Positions 16,489 through 24,552 of a DNA stretch of 64,000 nucleotides are shown here, piece by piece (positions within the stretch are counted from its first letter, which is position 1; each line of letters begins with the position of its first letter). The translations under genes were made by a program, and so were the position numbers. The DNA is from Rhodococcus sp. 14-1411-2a (GTDB lineage: Bacteria > Actinomycetota > Actinomycetes > Mycobacteriales > Mycobacteriaceae), in NCBI RefSeq assembly GCF_002259485.1, contig NZ_NPGA01000009.1, positions 124,001 to 188,000 of the forward strand. The letters run 5' to 3'. The notes beneath the pieces were generated by a model. The model searched no databases, was not told the DNA's origin, and was given only the letters and a program-made list of their open reading frames with translations.

Positions 16489-18718
16489 TTCCGGATACCG
16501 GTCCATCGCAGATCTGCGGCACAAGCTGTTCGTTCCGTCCGACTGGACCGATTGGCCCGTCGGCACCACCGACTCCGCCGCAGGCACACGGCGGCGCGCG
16601 GGTAGCCGATTGCGCTACTCCGACATCAGCGTCCTCGCCGCCCTGTCCGGCCTGGCCTCGATGATCGCGCTGCCGACGCTGGTTCGCGTCGTGCTTCTGA
16701 CGGTCCTGCTGTTCTTCGGACCCGGTGCCGCGATCCTGTCGTGGGTGCGCATCCCGCGCACCGCGGTTCCTGCCGCCCTGCCGATTCTGAGTATCTCGGT
16801 GGTGACACTGATGGTGTCGGCGGCGATGTGGGGCTACCGCTGGTCGCCCCGGATGTGGACGTTGTGGCTGTGCCTGGCCCTGATCGGCTCGTCGGTGCTC
16901 TGGTACCGCAAGCACGGCCGTCCCGACCTGCCGGTCTGGGTGGCGCAGGCACGTGAGGTCGTCTCGCCGTCGTCGCGAACGTCCGCCCTCGCTTCCGTGA
17001 AATTCGCTCTGACCGACCGAGAGACGTTGCGACGCAATGTTGCCGGCCTGATTCTGGCGTTGGCGTTCTTTCTGTGGCTGCCGTTGTTGCCCGGTCTCGA
17101 GCGCGCAACGTACTCGCAGTTCGGGCTGCTGACCGCCGGAACCGGCCCTGGTTTGGTGCTGTGCATGGTGCTGATCATGGCGGCGTTCCTGATCGCGCTG
17201 CGGCGTCATCAGCTGCGCACCATGCTGCTCGCCATCGGCCTGGCCATCGTGGTGCAGCGATTCACCGTCACCCTCGTCACCTCCGCTCCGATCTACGACT
17301 GGACGTACAAGCACGTCGCCGTCACCGAGTTCGTGCTCGATCTGAACCGACTGGCTCCGAGCGGCGTCGACATCTACAGCGAGTGGCCCAGCTTCTTCCT
17401 CGTCTCGGCCTGGTTCCAGCACGTCACCGGATACGACACGCTGGCTCTGGCGCACGTGTTCGCGCCGATGATCCACGTGGTGCTCGCGGCGGCCGTCTAC
17501 GGACTGGCGCGGGTCATGAAGTTCGACAAACGCGCCGCGATCACGGCGGCGATGCTCGCCGAGGTCATCAACTGGGTGGGCCAGGACTACTACTCACCGC
17601 AGGCGTGGGCCGTTCTGCTCGCCGTGGGCTTCCTGGCGCTGCTGATGTCCTCCTCGCTCACCCGGTCCGCGGCGTTCCTGTCGATCGTTCCGTTCGCGGC
17701 GCTGGTCCCCACGCACCAGCTGACGCCGTACTGGCTGATGGCCGTCACCGGCGTGCTGCTGGTGACGCGGCGAGCCAAGCCGTGGTGGTTGATGATTCCT
17801 CTCGGGATCATCCTGCTCGGATACCTGTATCCGCGACTGCCGATCGTGGCACCGTACGGACTCTTCCAGGGGTTCGACCCCGTACAGAACGCCGCGAGCA
17901 ACGTCGAGGCGGAGGGCGTGCTCGGCAAACAGATCACGTCCCTGGTCTGCCGCGCACTGTCCGGCGGGGTGTTCGTGCTGGCGTTCGTCTCGGCGATCTA
18001 CGCCTGGCGTACCAAGAAGACGTTCTGGGCACCGATGGTGATGGCGTTCGGATCGATCATGCTGCTCGCCGGGCAGAGCTACGGCGGCGAAGCGATCTTC
18101 CGGGTGTACCTGTACGCGATTCCCGGCTGCGTGCTGTTGATCACGCCGCTGTTCCTGGCCCTGTTCGATCGCAAGCCCTCCCAGGATCGCCCGTCCCGGG
18201 CCCGCAGGCTCACCGCCCGGACATCGGTTGCGGTCGCGACGGCCGGGGCTCTCGGCAGTGCCGTGCTGGGCTTGCAGAGCTACTTCGGCCTGTGGCCGAT
18301 CGTGCTCGAACACCGCGACCAGATCGACGACGCCCGCGCGGTCGCCGCACAGTCACCGTCCGGCACCGCGGTCACGATGCTGTACTCCTCGGGCTACCCG
18401 GCCCGGTCGACGTCGGACTACGGGCGCCTGACGGAGGCCAACGAGTACTGGGACGTCCCGCTCTACGCGCTGGGCCCCGAGTACATGGAAGGCTTCCCGA
18501 CGCCGGAGAAGCTCGGCCAGATCGATTACAACGCGTCGGTCAGCGACACACCCACCTACATGGTCCTGACCCGTCAGTCGCTCGAGGCGATGCAGTACTA
18601 CGGGTTCGTCGCCGACGATGCGGTCGCACGTTTCCGGCAGTGGCTCGCCACCAACTCGGCGTGGTCGGTGCGGTATCAGGACACCAACACGATCGTCTAC
18701 CAGTACCGATCGCGTTGA
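16469..18718 (+). CDS. Large polytopic membrane protein, GT-C or polymerase-like
   Basis: This 749-residue protein has about twelve to fourteen membrane helices between residues 50 and 620, and a soluble C-terminal domain of about 130 residues. The overall plan (extended luminal loop NRLAPSGVDIYSEWPSFFL after an early helix, THQLTPYW between later helices, soluble end) resembles GT-C glycosyltransferases and Wzy-like polymerases that use lipid-linked sugars outside the membrane. No diagnostic motif fixes which. It starts 20 bp inside the preceding GT2 gene and closes the long operon; a 219-bp A+T-rich spacer follows. It is the best candidate in the cluster for polymerisation or extracytoplasmic glycosylation. 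Shared transmembrane character alone would also allow other roles. Confidence 0.65.
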   Translation: MNLSSTDSGYRSIADLRHKLFVPSDWTDWPVGTTDSAAGTRRRAGSRLRYSDISVLAALSGLASMIALPTLVRVVLLTVLLFFGPGAAILSWVRIPRTAVPAALPILSISVVTLMVSAAMWGYRWSPRMWTLWLCLALIGSSVLWYRKHGRPDLPVWVAQAREVVSPSSRTSALASVKFALTDRETLRRNVAGLILALAFFLWLPLLPGLERATYSQFGLLTAGTGPGLVLCMVLIMAAFLIALRRHQLRTMLLAIGLAIVVQRFTVTLVTSAPIYDWTYKHVAVTEFVLDLNRLAPSGVDIYSEWPSFFLVSAWFQHVTGYDTLALAHVFAPMIHVVLAAAVYGLARVMKFDKRAAITAAMLAEVINWVGQDYYSPQAWAVLLAVGFLALLMSSSLTRSAAFLSIVPFAALVPTHQLTPYWLMAVTGVLLVTRRAKPWWLMIPLGIILLGYLYPRLPIVAPYGLFQGFDPVQNAASNVEAEGVLGKQITSLVCRALSGGVFVLAFVSAIYAWRTKKTFWAPMVMAFGSIMLLAGQSYGGEAIFRVYLYAIPGCVLLITPLFLALFDRKPSQDRPSRARRLTARTSVAVATAGALGSAVLGLQSYFGLWPIVLEHRDQIDDARAVAAQSPSGTAVTMLYSSGYPARSTSDYGRLTEANEYWDVPLYALGPEYMEGFPTPEKLGQIDYNASVSDTPTYMVLTRQSLEAMQYYGFVADDAVARFRQWLATNSAWSVRYQDTNTIVYQYRSR

Positions 18719-18747
18719 TCTCGTCACAAACTATGACGTGAATCTCC

Positions 18748-18769
18748 AAACAATCTCCCAGTTGGTTTG
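18748..18769. promoter_or_regulatory. Operator candidate before the second GT unit, matches the site at 6213-6234
   Basis: AAACAATCT opens a 22-bp element ending GGTTTG, with CAAAC/GTTTG arms. It aligns base for base in its first nine positions, and in the GTTT block, with the element at 6213-6234. TTGACA at 18778-18783 just downstream is a possible -35 box. The surrounding 219-bp spacer is clearly more A+T-rich than the coding sequence. Confidence 0.55.
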
Positions 18770-18937
18770 TTCGCGGCTTGACAAACTCGTAGCTTCTTTT
18801 AAGCTTGCTTTCAGTCAAAGGAAACAGGTTCTTACGCTTGAGAACGAGCGTTATGACACTGTCTGTGGATGCGGCGGGGGTCGATTCACGGAGTTCGGAG
18901 ACATCTGCCCATCGCACTCGACCCATGTGGAATGGAT

Positions 18938-19789
18938 ATGTTGAATCGTCAGAATCCCCGCGTCAGTGTCGTCATCCCGACGCTCAACGAGGCCGCGAAC
19001 CTTCGTCACGTCCTCCCCTTGCTCTCGCACGACTACGAGCTCGTGCTGGTCGACGGTGGATCCGTCGACGGCACCATCGACGCGGCGCGGGAGATCCGCG
19101 GTGACATTCGCATCATCAAGCAGACCCGCAAGGGCAAGGGCAACGCTCTCGCCTGCGGCTTCGAGGCCGCTACCGGCGACATCATCGTCATGTTCGACGC
19201 CGACGGTTCCGCCGATGCCGCCGAGATCCCGCGCTTCGTCGACGCCCTGATCGCCGGTGCCGACTTCGCCAAGGGCAGCCGGTTCTGCGAGGGTGGCGGA
19301 AGCCACGACATCACCCCGCTGCGCCGCGCAGGCAACGGTGGCCTGCACCTGGTGGCCAACACCCTCTTCGGGACTCGCTTCTCGGATCTCTGCTACGGCT
19401 ACAACGCCTTCTGGCGCGACCTGGTGCCGGTGCTGGATCTCCCCGTCGTCGATCAGCCCGGTGCCGAGGGCATGATGCTCTGGGGCGACGGTTTCGAGAT
19501 CGAGACCATCATCAACTGCCGCTTCGCCGAGGCGTCCGTGCGCATCGAAGAGGTGCCGAGCGTCGAATTGGCTCGCATCTACGGTCAGAGCAATCTGCGC
19601 ACCTTCTCCGACGGCTTCCGGGTGCTGCGCACGCTGATGACCGAGCGCATGCGTGCCCGCAGGATCAAGCGCAAGTCCATCGTTCGGCCGTTGCGAGAGT
19701 CGGTCGACGCCCGCACCGACATGGACCTCGAGTTCGAGGCCCTGGAGTCGTACAACGAGGTTCTCGAACTCCGCGAGAAGACGGCGTGA
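18938..19789 (+). CDS. GT2 glycosyltransferase, polyprenyl-phosphate glycosyltransferase-like
   Basis: The 283-residue GT-A protein resembles DPM1/polyprenyl-phosphate mannosyltransferases: VSVVIPTLNEAANL at the start, LVLVDGGSVDGT, the donor motif IVMFDADGSADAAE, and FEIETIINCRFAEA near the end. Members place a single sugar on a polyprenyl phosphate, giving a donor for extracytoplasmic GT-C enzymes; the large polytopic protein immediately upstream could be the user. No membrane helix is evident. ATG 18938 is chosen because GGAAT lies before it and the homology starts just after; ATG 18932 is possible. The stop overlaps the next start (GTGA). Confidence 0.85.
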   Translation: MLNRQNPRVSVVIPTLNEAANLRHVLPLLSHDYELVLVDGGSVDGTIDAAREIRGDIRIIKQTRKGKGNALACGFEAATGDIIVMFDADGSADAAEIPRFVDALIAGADFAKGSRFCEGGGSHDITPLRRAGNGGLHLVANTLFGTRFSDLCYGYNAFWRDLVPVLDLPVVDQPGAEGMMLWGDGFEIETIINCRFAEASVRIEEVPSVELARIYGQSNLRTFSDGFRVLRTLMTERMRARRIKRKSIVRPLRESVDARTDMDLEFEALESYNEVLELREKTA

Positions 19790-20748
19790 GTCTGCCGACT
19801 TCCTCGGTCGTCATCTGCGCGTACACCCTGGCTCGGTGGTCCGAACTACAGGCTGCCGTGCGTGCCGTCCTCGATCAGGTCGTTCCGGCGGACGAACTGA
19901 TCATCGTCATCGATCACAATGCGCAACTGGCCGAACGTGCGCGTGAGGAGTTCTCGCCGCTACACCGGACCGTGAACGTGGTGGAGAACAACCACCCACG
20001 TGGCCTCTCCGGAGCGCGCAACACCTCGCTCGACCTCGCGACCGGTGAGATCGTCGTCTTCTTGGACGACGACGCCTCACCGCGCACCTCAGAGTGGCTC
20101 GGAGCCATTCTGTCCCATTACTCGGACGATGCCGTGTACGCCGTTGGGGGCTCTGCATACCCGGTATGGCCGGACAAGCGTCCGGCCTTCTTACCGGCCG
20201 AGGTAGTGGGTGAACCCGGCGAACTCGATTGGGTCGTCGGGTGCACCTACCGCGGGCAGCCAACGGAAACCGCTCAGGTCCGCAATCTCATGGGCGCGAA
20301 CATGTCGTTCCGCCGTGAGCCCGTCGTCGCACTCGGCGGGTTCGTCTCCGGCATCGGCCGGATCGGTCGAGTGCCGCTCGGTTGCGAGGAGACGGAGCTG
20401 TGCATCCGTCTGCGTCAGACGCATCCCGACGCCCAGATCGTGTTCGATCCCTCGATCGTCGTCGATCACACCGTCAGCGCAGATCGAACTCGTCCGCGCT
20501 ACCTCATCACGCGCAGCTACGCCGAGGGCGTATCGAAGGCAGCGATCGCCCGGTTGATCGGGGCCGAGGACGCACTGTCCTCCGAGCGGGCATACACCGC
20601 CAAGATTCTTCCTCGCGCGGTCGGCCGGGAGACCAGCGCAGCGGCTCGCGGCAATCCCGTGCGCGCCTGGGGTGCGATGGCCGTGGTGGCCAGCGTCGGT
20701 GCAGCCGGAATCGGCTATGCCCGAGGAAGACTCAGTACGAGCCGCTAG
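19786..20748 (+). CDS. GT2 family glycosyltransferase
   Basis: The 320-residue protein has SSVVICAYTLARW, LIIVIDHNAQL, GLSGARNTSLDLA and the donor motif VVFLDDDASPRTSEW, followed by RNLMGANMSFRRE and the acceptor-side CEETELCIRLRQ. This order is typical of GT2 enzymes that extend lipid-linked oligosaccharides. One weak hydrophobic segment is present near the C-terminus (WGAMAVVASVGAAGIGY), so it may be peripherally anchored. The GTG start overlaps the preceding stop by GTGA. It ends 28 bp from the convergent GH2 gene across a shared hairpin. Confidence 0.85.
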   Translation: MSLPTSSVVICAYTLARWSELQAAVRAVLDQVVPADELIIVIDHNAQLAERAREEFSPLHRTVNVVENNHPRGLSGARNTSLDLATGEIVVFLDDDASPRTSEWLGAILSHYSDDAVYAVGGSAYPVWPDKRPAFLPAEVVGEPGELDWVVGCTYRGQPTETAQVRNLMGANMSFRREPVVALGGFVSGIGRIGRVPLGCEETELCIRLRQTHPDAQIVFDPSIVVDHTVSADRTRPRYLITRSYAEGVSKAAIARLIGAEDALSSERAYTAKILPRAVGRETSAAARGNPVRAWGAMAVVASVGAAGIGYARGRLSTSR

Positions 20749-20765
20749 CGGCACGTGCACAGAAC

Positions 20766-20783
20766 CTCGTAGTCCACTACGAG
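20766..20783. terminator. Hairpin terminator, CTCGTAGT type
   Basis: An 8-bp arm CTCGTAGT (20766-20773) pairs with ACTACGAG (20776-20783), leaving too small a loop for all pairs, so about seven close. It overlaps the stop codon of the convergent GH2 gene and follows the GT2 stop, so it can end both transcripts. It shares stem sequence and flanking GCACGTG with the hairpin at 746-767. Confidence 0.65.
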
Positions 20784-23197
20784 TTACCGCTCACGACCTT
20801 CGGTGCCACCGAGGCCCTCTCCACGGAGTTCAACGCGCGCACGTGTCCGCGCGGTACACCCCCGCCGCGACCGACGAGCGTCAGCGTACGAGGTTCGTTC
20901 GGTGCCAGGTGGAACCACGAGTCGGATACCTCGAAGCCGTCGATGTCGACGCAGACGTACTGCGCCGGCCAGTCGGATCGGACGGTCAGTTCCCATGTTC
21001 CAGAATCTTTTTCGACAACATTCGCCGTCAGCCCCACCGTGTTCTGACGACTCTGCACGCCGACGAGCGCGGTGGATCGCGCCGCCTCGACGCCGCTGTC
21101 GTCCAGAAACAGGACCGTGACGGCGGAGTAGGTGCGGCTGCCGAAGCGGTAGGCGTGGTTGACGTCGGTGAACGTGCCGACGATGGAATCCACCGTCAGT
21201 GCGATGGATCCGTTCGCCGGGGCGCTCACCGTGCGTTCGAACTCGTGGCTGCCGCGGGAGGCGTGCAGCACCACTCGAACGGTGCCCGATCGCGCCGGCC
21301 CGTCGTTGACCAGTTCCACCGAATAGCCGTCGAGTCCGTTGTCGGACAACAGCAGTGCCACCGGGGCGCTGGCCCGCGCCAACGCGTAGAAGGGGGCCTT
21401 GCGCACACCGGCGGTGTCGACGATGCCCCAGCCCGCACCGGCGACGGTGTCTCGCAGCGTCAGCACGAGGGCTCCGGCGCACCCCGAGGATGCTCGACGC
21501 CAGTGGCCGAACGCTTCGATGAACGCTTCGACGATCGCCGCCCTACCGTAATCGAGATACAGCTCTGCATCGTCGCGCCGGATCAGGTGTGGATCGACGC
21601 CGAAGATCGTGCGTACGTAGTGATCGCGCACGTCCTCGAAATCCCAGGACGAGCCGCGGTCACGTGGGACGGCGGCCTTCCAGTCGGGGTGGTGACCGGC
21701 AACGGCCGCGGACCCGAAGAACTTCTCCACCTGCGCCCGTTCCGGGGGAACTGCGAAGGCCAGGCACTCCGCCGCGAAACGTACTCCGGCAGTGCGGATA
21801 TCGGACAGTGGTCGGAGATAGCCGCCCACCCCGAAGTAGTGTGCGATACCGTCGCCCACGTGAGTGTGCAGTTCGCCGCTCACGCTGGACGGGCTCGATG
21901 TCACGTAGGCGACTCCGGGTACACGATCGGCGAGAAAGTTGGGAACGATGCTGTCCAGCATCACCATTCGCTGGTCCTCGGCTGCGAGTCCCAACATCGT
22001 GGGCTGCTGCTGCGTCTCGCTTCCACCACTGACAACCATCAGGGCAGGGTTGGCCGAGACCGTGTCGGCGAACGCGTCGAGCTCGCGGGTGACCGCTGCG
22101 GTGTACGTATCGTCGGTGGGCGGGTCGACGGTGCCGAACATGACGTCCTGCCACACCATGATGCCCAATTCTGCACACAGGGACCAGAATTCGGTCTGCT
22201 CGTACACCAGGGTGCCGACGATGCGCACCATGTTCAGACCCGCCGATCGGAGCTGCACGAGCGCCGCCCGCAGCTCGGGCTCGGGCGACCACAACCGCAC
22301 CGGGTCCAGCGGGGTCCACGTTCCTCCGCGGCAGAAGACGGTCTCGTCGTTGACCGTCAGTACTGCGCCGCCTGCCGTACGGTCCAGCTCTACCGTACGA
22401 AAACCGACGACGCCCAGGGGATGGACGGTGCCGTCGACCTCGAGCGCCACGCGATACGTTAGCGGTCGGCCGTGTGTATGGGGCCACCAGAGTTCGACGT
22501 CGGGCAGCGTCACCGCTGTGTCGACGCGCTCGACCCTGCCGAGCTCGAAGGCCCTGTCGTCGATCAGGATTCGAGCCACCCCGGGAGCGCCCAGGTCGGC
22601 GCGCAGTGTGACGATGCCGTCGGTTCCCGATACTTCCGTCGTCAGGTCGACGCGACGCACGTCGGGGATGGGGGTCATCGTCACCGGACGCCACGGTCCG
22701 ACGGGTACCGGAAGGGGTCCGTACACGGGTGCGCGACCGAGCATCGTCGTTCGCTCGTGTCGCAGCCCCTGCGCGGCGATCAGTGACGATCGCCACCGAC
22801 CGCGGGGGCGTCGGGACTTCAGTTGAGCTGCAAGCGATTCGATGTGGACGGCGATGGTGACGGTGTCACCGCAGTCCGGCAGATCGAGGGTCTCGGGAAC
22901 GAACATCGACGTCACGGTTCTGCGATGGACGCCATCGATCCAGATCCGGGCGCGGGTCGCGATGCCGCCGAAGCGCACTCGCACCCGGCGATGGTCACCG
23001 GTGGAGACGTGAGTGACGAACCACCAGTCGTGCTCGTCGGGGTCCACTGCGAGTGAGTGTCCGAGCGCAGTGGCAACCGTGCCCGGCACCACCGCGTCGA
23101 CCCAGTCGAGATCGTCTCCTAGGTCGGCAGGGTCGAGAACAGAGCCGGCGTCGGTTCGGGCCAGCCGCCACCGAGCGCCGTCGAGCAGATCGATCAC
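20777..23197 (-). CDS. GH2-family beta-mannosidase-like protein with altered catalytic motif
   Basis: The 806-residue protein has the GH2 layout: N-terminal jelly roll (RVRVRFGGIATRARIWIDG), immunoglobulin-like domain, TIM barrel from about 285 (CRGGTWTPLDP), and C-terminal beta domains. In mannosidase-type GH2 enzymes the acid/base Glu lies in a GNNE-type motif; here the region reads VVSGGSE, keeping Glu394 but with Ser393 replacing Asn. The probable nucleophile is Glu477 (RFAAECLAFAVPP). No signal peptide is evident, so it may act in the cytoplasm on intermediates. The GTG start overlaps the DUF1839 stop (GTGA). It is either an exo-beta-mannosidase of unusual active site or a divergent transglycosidase. 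Confidence 0.8.
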   Translation of the reverse strand: MIDLLDGARWRLARTDAGSVLDPADLGDDLDWVDAVVPGTVATALGHSLAVDPDEHDWWFVTHVSTGDHRRVRVRFGGIATRARIWIDGVHRRTVTSMFVPETLDLPDCGDTVTIAVHIESLAAQLKSRRPRGRWRSSLIAAQGLRHERTTMLGRAPVYGPLPVPVGPWRPVTMTPIPDVRRVDLTTEVSGTDGIVTLRADLGAPGVARILIDDRAFELGRVERVDTAVTLPDVELWWPHTHGRPLTYRVALEVDGTVHPLGVVGFRTVELDRTAGGAVLTVNDETVFCRGGTWTPLDPVRLWSPEPELRAALVQLRSAGLNMVRIVGTLVYEQTEFWSLCAELGIMVWQDVMFGTVDPPTDDTYTAAVTRELDAFADTVSANPALMVVSGGSETQQQPTMLGLAAEDQRMVMLDSIVPNFLADRVPGVAYVTSSPSSVSGELHTHVGDGIAHYFGVGGYLRPLSDIRTAGVRFAAECLAFAVPPERAQVEKFFGSAAVAGHHPDWKAAVPRDRGSSWDFEDVRDHYVRTIFGVDPHLIRRDDAELYLDYGRAAIVEAFIEAFGHWRRASSGCAGALVLTLRDTVAGAGWGIVDTAGVRKAPFYALARASAPVALLLSDNGLDGYSVELVNDGPARSGTVRVVLHASRGSHEFERTVSAPANGSIALTVDSIVGTFTDVNHAYRFGSRTYSAVTVLFLDDSGVEAARSTALVGVQSRQNTVGLTANVVEKDSGTWELTVRSDWPAQYVCVDIDGFEVSDSWFHLAPNEPRTLTLVGRGGGVPRGHVRALNSVERASVAPKVVSGNS

Positions 23198-24198
23198 GTG
23201 CCCAATGCACCTGCAACGATGTCCATGGCGGCAGCCCAGTTCTTGCTCATCTCGATCAGCGGCTCGTCGAGCACCACATCCCGGCCACGTGCGGCGCGCG
23301 CCATCCGGAATTGAACGGCCTTGGCGCCGGAGGCGGCATCGAGGAAGTGCGGCGCTGCCGCAGCGGCTCCCGTGATGCCACGACCTTCGAGGTAGTGCAC
23401 GTAGTTCGCCGCCAGTTCTGCCGTGGCACCGAATTGCCGGAGCAGGCCGAACGACCAGAGGTGGAATGCGTCGGGTCCCGCAGTCTGTACGAGCGGGATA
23501 TCGGCGACGATGCGGCGAGCCAGAGCGTCGACAGGGTTGCCAGGAGCTCGACGCGCCAGATGAGCGCGAGCGACGTCGAGGTCTCGATCACCGAAACCCG
23601 CGTCGAGTACTGCAGGATCCACTCGAATCTGCTCGACGTAGGGCAGCAGCACCTCCGCGTGCGGCTCGGGGGCGAGATTGAATATCCCGTCGAAGTCGGC
23701 TCCGGTGAGCTCGAAATAGCCGCGGTTGTGGAAGTACCCCATCACCTTGGCGTCGCGATCGACGAGATTCGGCACGATGGTGGTCTTGGTGTGCTGGTTG
23801 CGATAGCTGGTTCCCGCCGTGTCGGGCAGCCAGAATCCGTCGACCTCCACGGTGACGTGGATGCCGTCTTCCAGGCCTTCGACGACGTGCTCGAGTACGG
23901 GACGCCACACGTTCATCTCGGCGACGCCGATGCCGTACAGGCTGCGTAGGTCCTCGGGGGCGATCTTCACGAAATCCCACTGTCGACCGTCGCATCCGGC
24001 ACTCAGCACGAAGGCGAGAGCCGGAGTGGGATCTGCACCGAACGAGTGCAGAACTTCGATCCACAGGTCGACGTAACAGTTGGTCTCGGTCCAAATGCGG
24101 TCGTGATTGTGTATCGGGTGTGGTCGGTAACCGATGGGTTCGAGTTCGAGGACTCGTAGGCTGGTACCGAGCCTGTCCAGCACTGCATCGTTCGACAT
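23194..24198 (-). CDS. DUF1839 family protein
   Basis: The 334-residue protein has no signal peptide or membrane helix. Its opening (YRPHPIHNHDRIWTETNCYVDLWIEVLHSFG) and internal motifs FVLSAGCDGRQWDFVKI and QHTKTTIVPNLVDRD match DUF1839, a family of unknown biochemistry. My recollection is that DUF1839 genes accompany carrier-protein ligases of the SerRS-like type in rhizobial loci, which fits its place here. A good ribosome binding site (GGAGAGG) precedes the ATG. It is the first gene of the convergent two-gene unit with GH2. A role in acting on the carrier-bound aminoacyl group is possible but unproven. Confidence 0.8.
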   Translation of the reverse strand: MSNDAVLDRLGTSLRVLELEPIGYRPHPIHNHDRIWTETNCYVDLWIEVLHSFGADPTPALAFVLSAGCDGRQWDFVKIAPEDLRSLYGIGVAEMNVWRPVLEHVVEGLEDGIHVTVEVDGFWLPDTAGTSYRNQHTKTTIVPNLVDRDAKVMGYFHNRGYFELTGADFDGIFNLAPEPHAEVLLPYVEQIRVDPAVLDAGFGDRDLDVARAHLARRAPGNPVDALARRIVADIPLVQTAGPDAFHLWSFGLLRQFGATAELAANYVHYLEGRGITGAAAAAPHFLDAASGAKAVQFRMARAARGRDVVLDEPLIEMSKNWAAAMDIVAGALGT

Positions 24199-24552
24199 GA
24201 AGCCTCTCCTACCGGATCGAATGTCGGACGGTCCCCGAGCCGCATTTGTCCGTATTGCCTGTATCCAGGCCCCTAATCCTAACGAATCGGTTTGTTCTTC
24301 GCATTCGATCGGACGGTAAGATTGTTTTGCCCGGGCAAACTATTTCCAGGGCCACCATCTCGACAGCAGCGATACCCGATTCCGGTAACGCGGACAATCG
24401 CAAAGCGAGCAGTCGGTTCCGCGCCGGTAATGCCGGTGCGCAGCTTGTTCGTGATGACACTTGCACAATGGCTCTGAGCTGGGCACATGCCGAGTGTAGA
24501 CAACACCTGACACATCCATGCCCAACTCGGGCAGGCAAGAGGAGGCACGAGC
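24199..24552. other. Divergent promoter region between DUF1839 and exported nuclease-like genes
   Basis: This 354-bp spacer holds no plausible gene. It is A+T-rich in its first half. Visible elements are GGTTTGTTC (24289-24297, also at 18764-18772), AGATTGTTT (24319-24327, the complement of AAACAATCT at the other two cluster promoters) and the palindrome at 24326-24339. The nuclease-like gene's ribosome binding site AGAGGAGG is at 24538-24545. Confidence 0.7.
24319..24339. promoter_or_regulatory. Operator candidate: AGATTGTTT joined to a 14-bp palindrome
   Basis: AGATTGTTT (24319-24327) overlaps the perfect palindrome TTTGCCCGGGCAAA (24326-24339). It is about 120 bp upstream of the DUF1839 start. 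The 9-mer links this promoter to those at 6.2 and 18.7 kb; the palindrome is not shared. Confidence 0.5.

Noticed and set aside
17074-18741. A 555-residue plus-strand frame inside the polytopic membrane protein
   Set aside because: The 749-residue frame has coherent membrane helices; this one is Arg/Ala/Gly-rich and has no start context.
20672-22462. A 596-residue plus-strand frame
   Set aside because: It is the complement of the GH2 gene, with no recognisable motif and no ribosome binding site.
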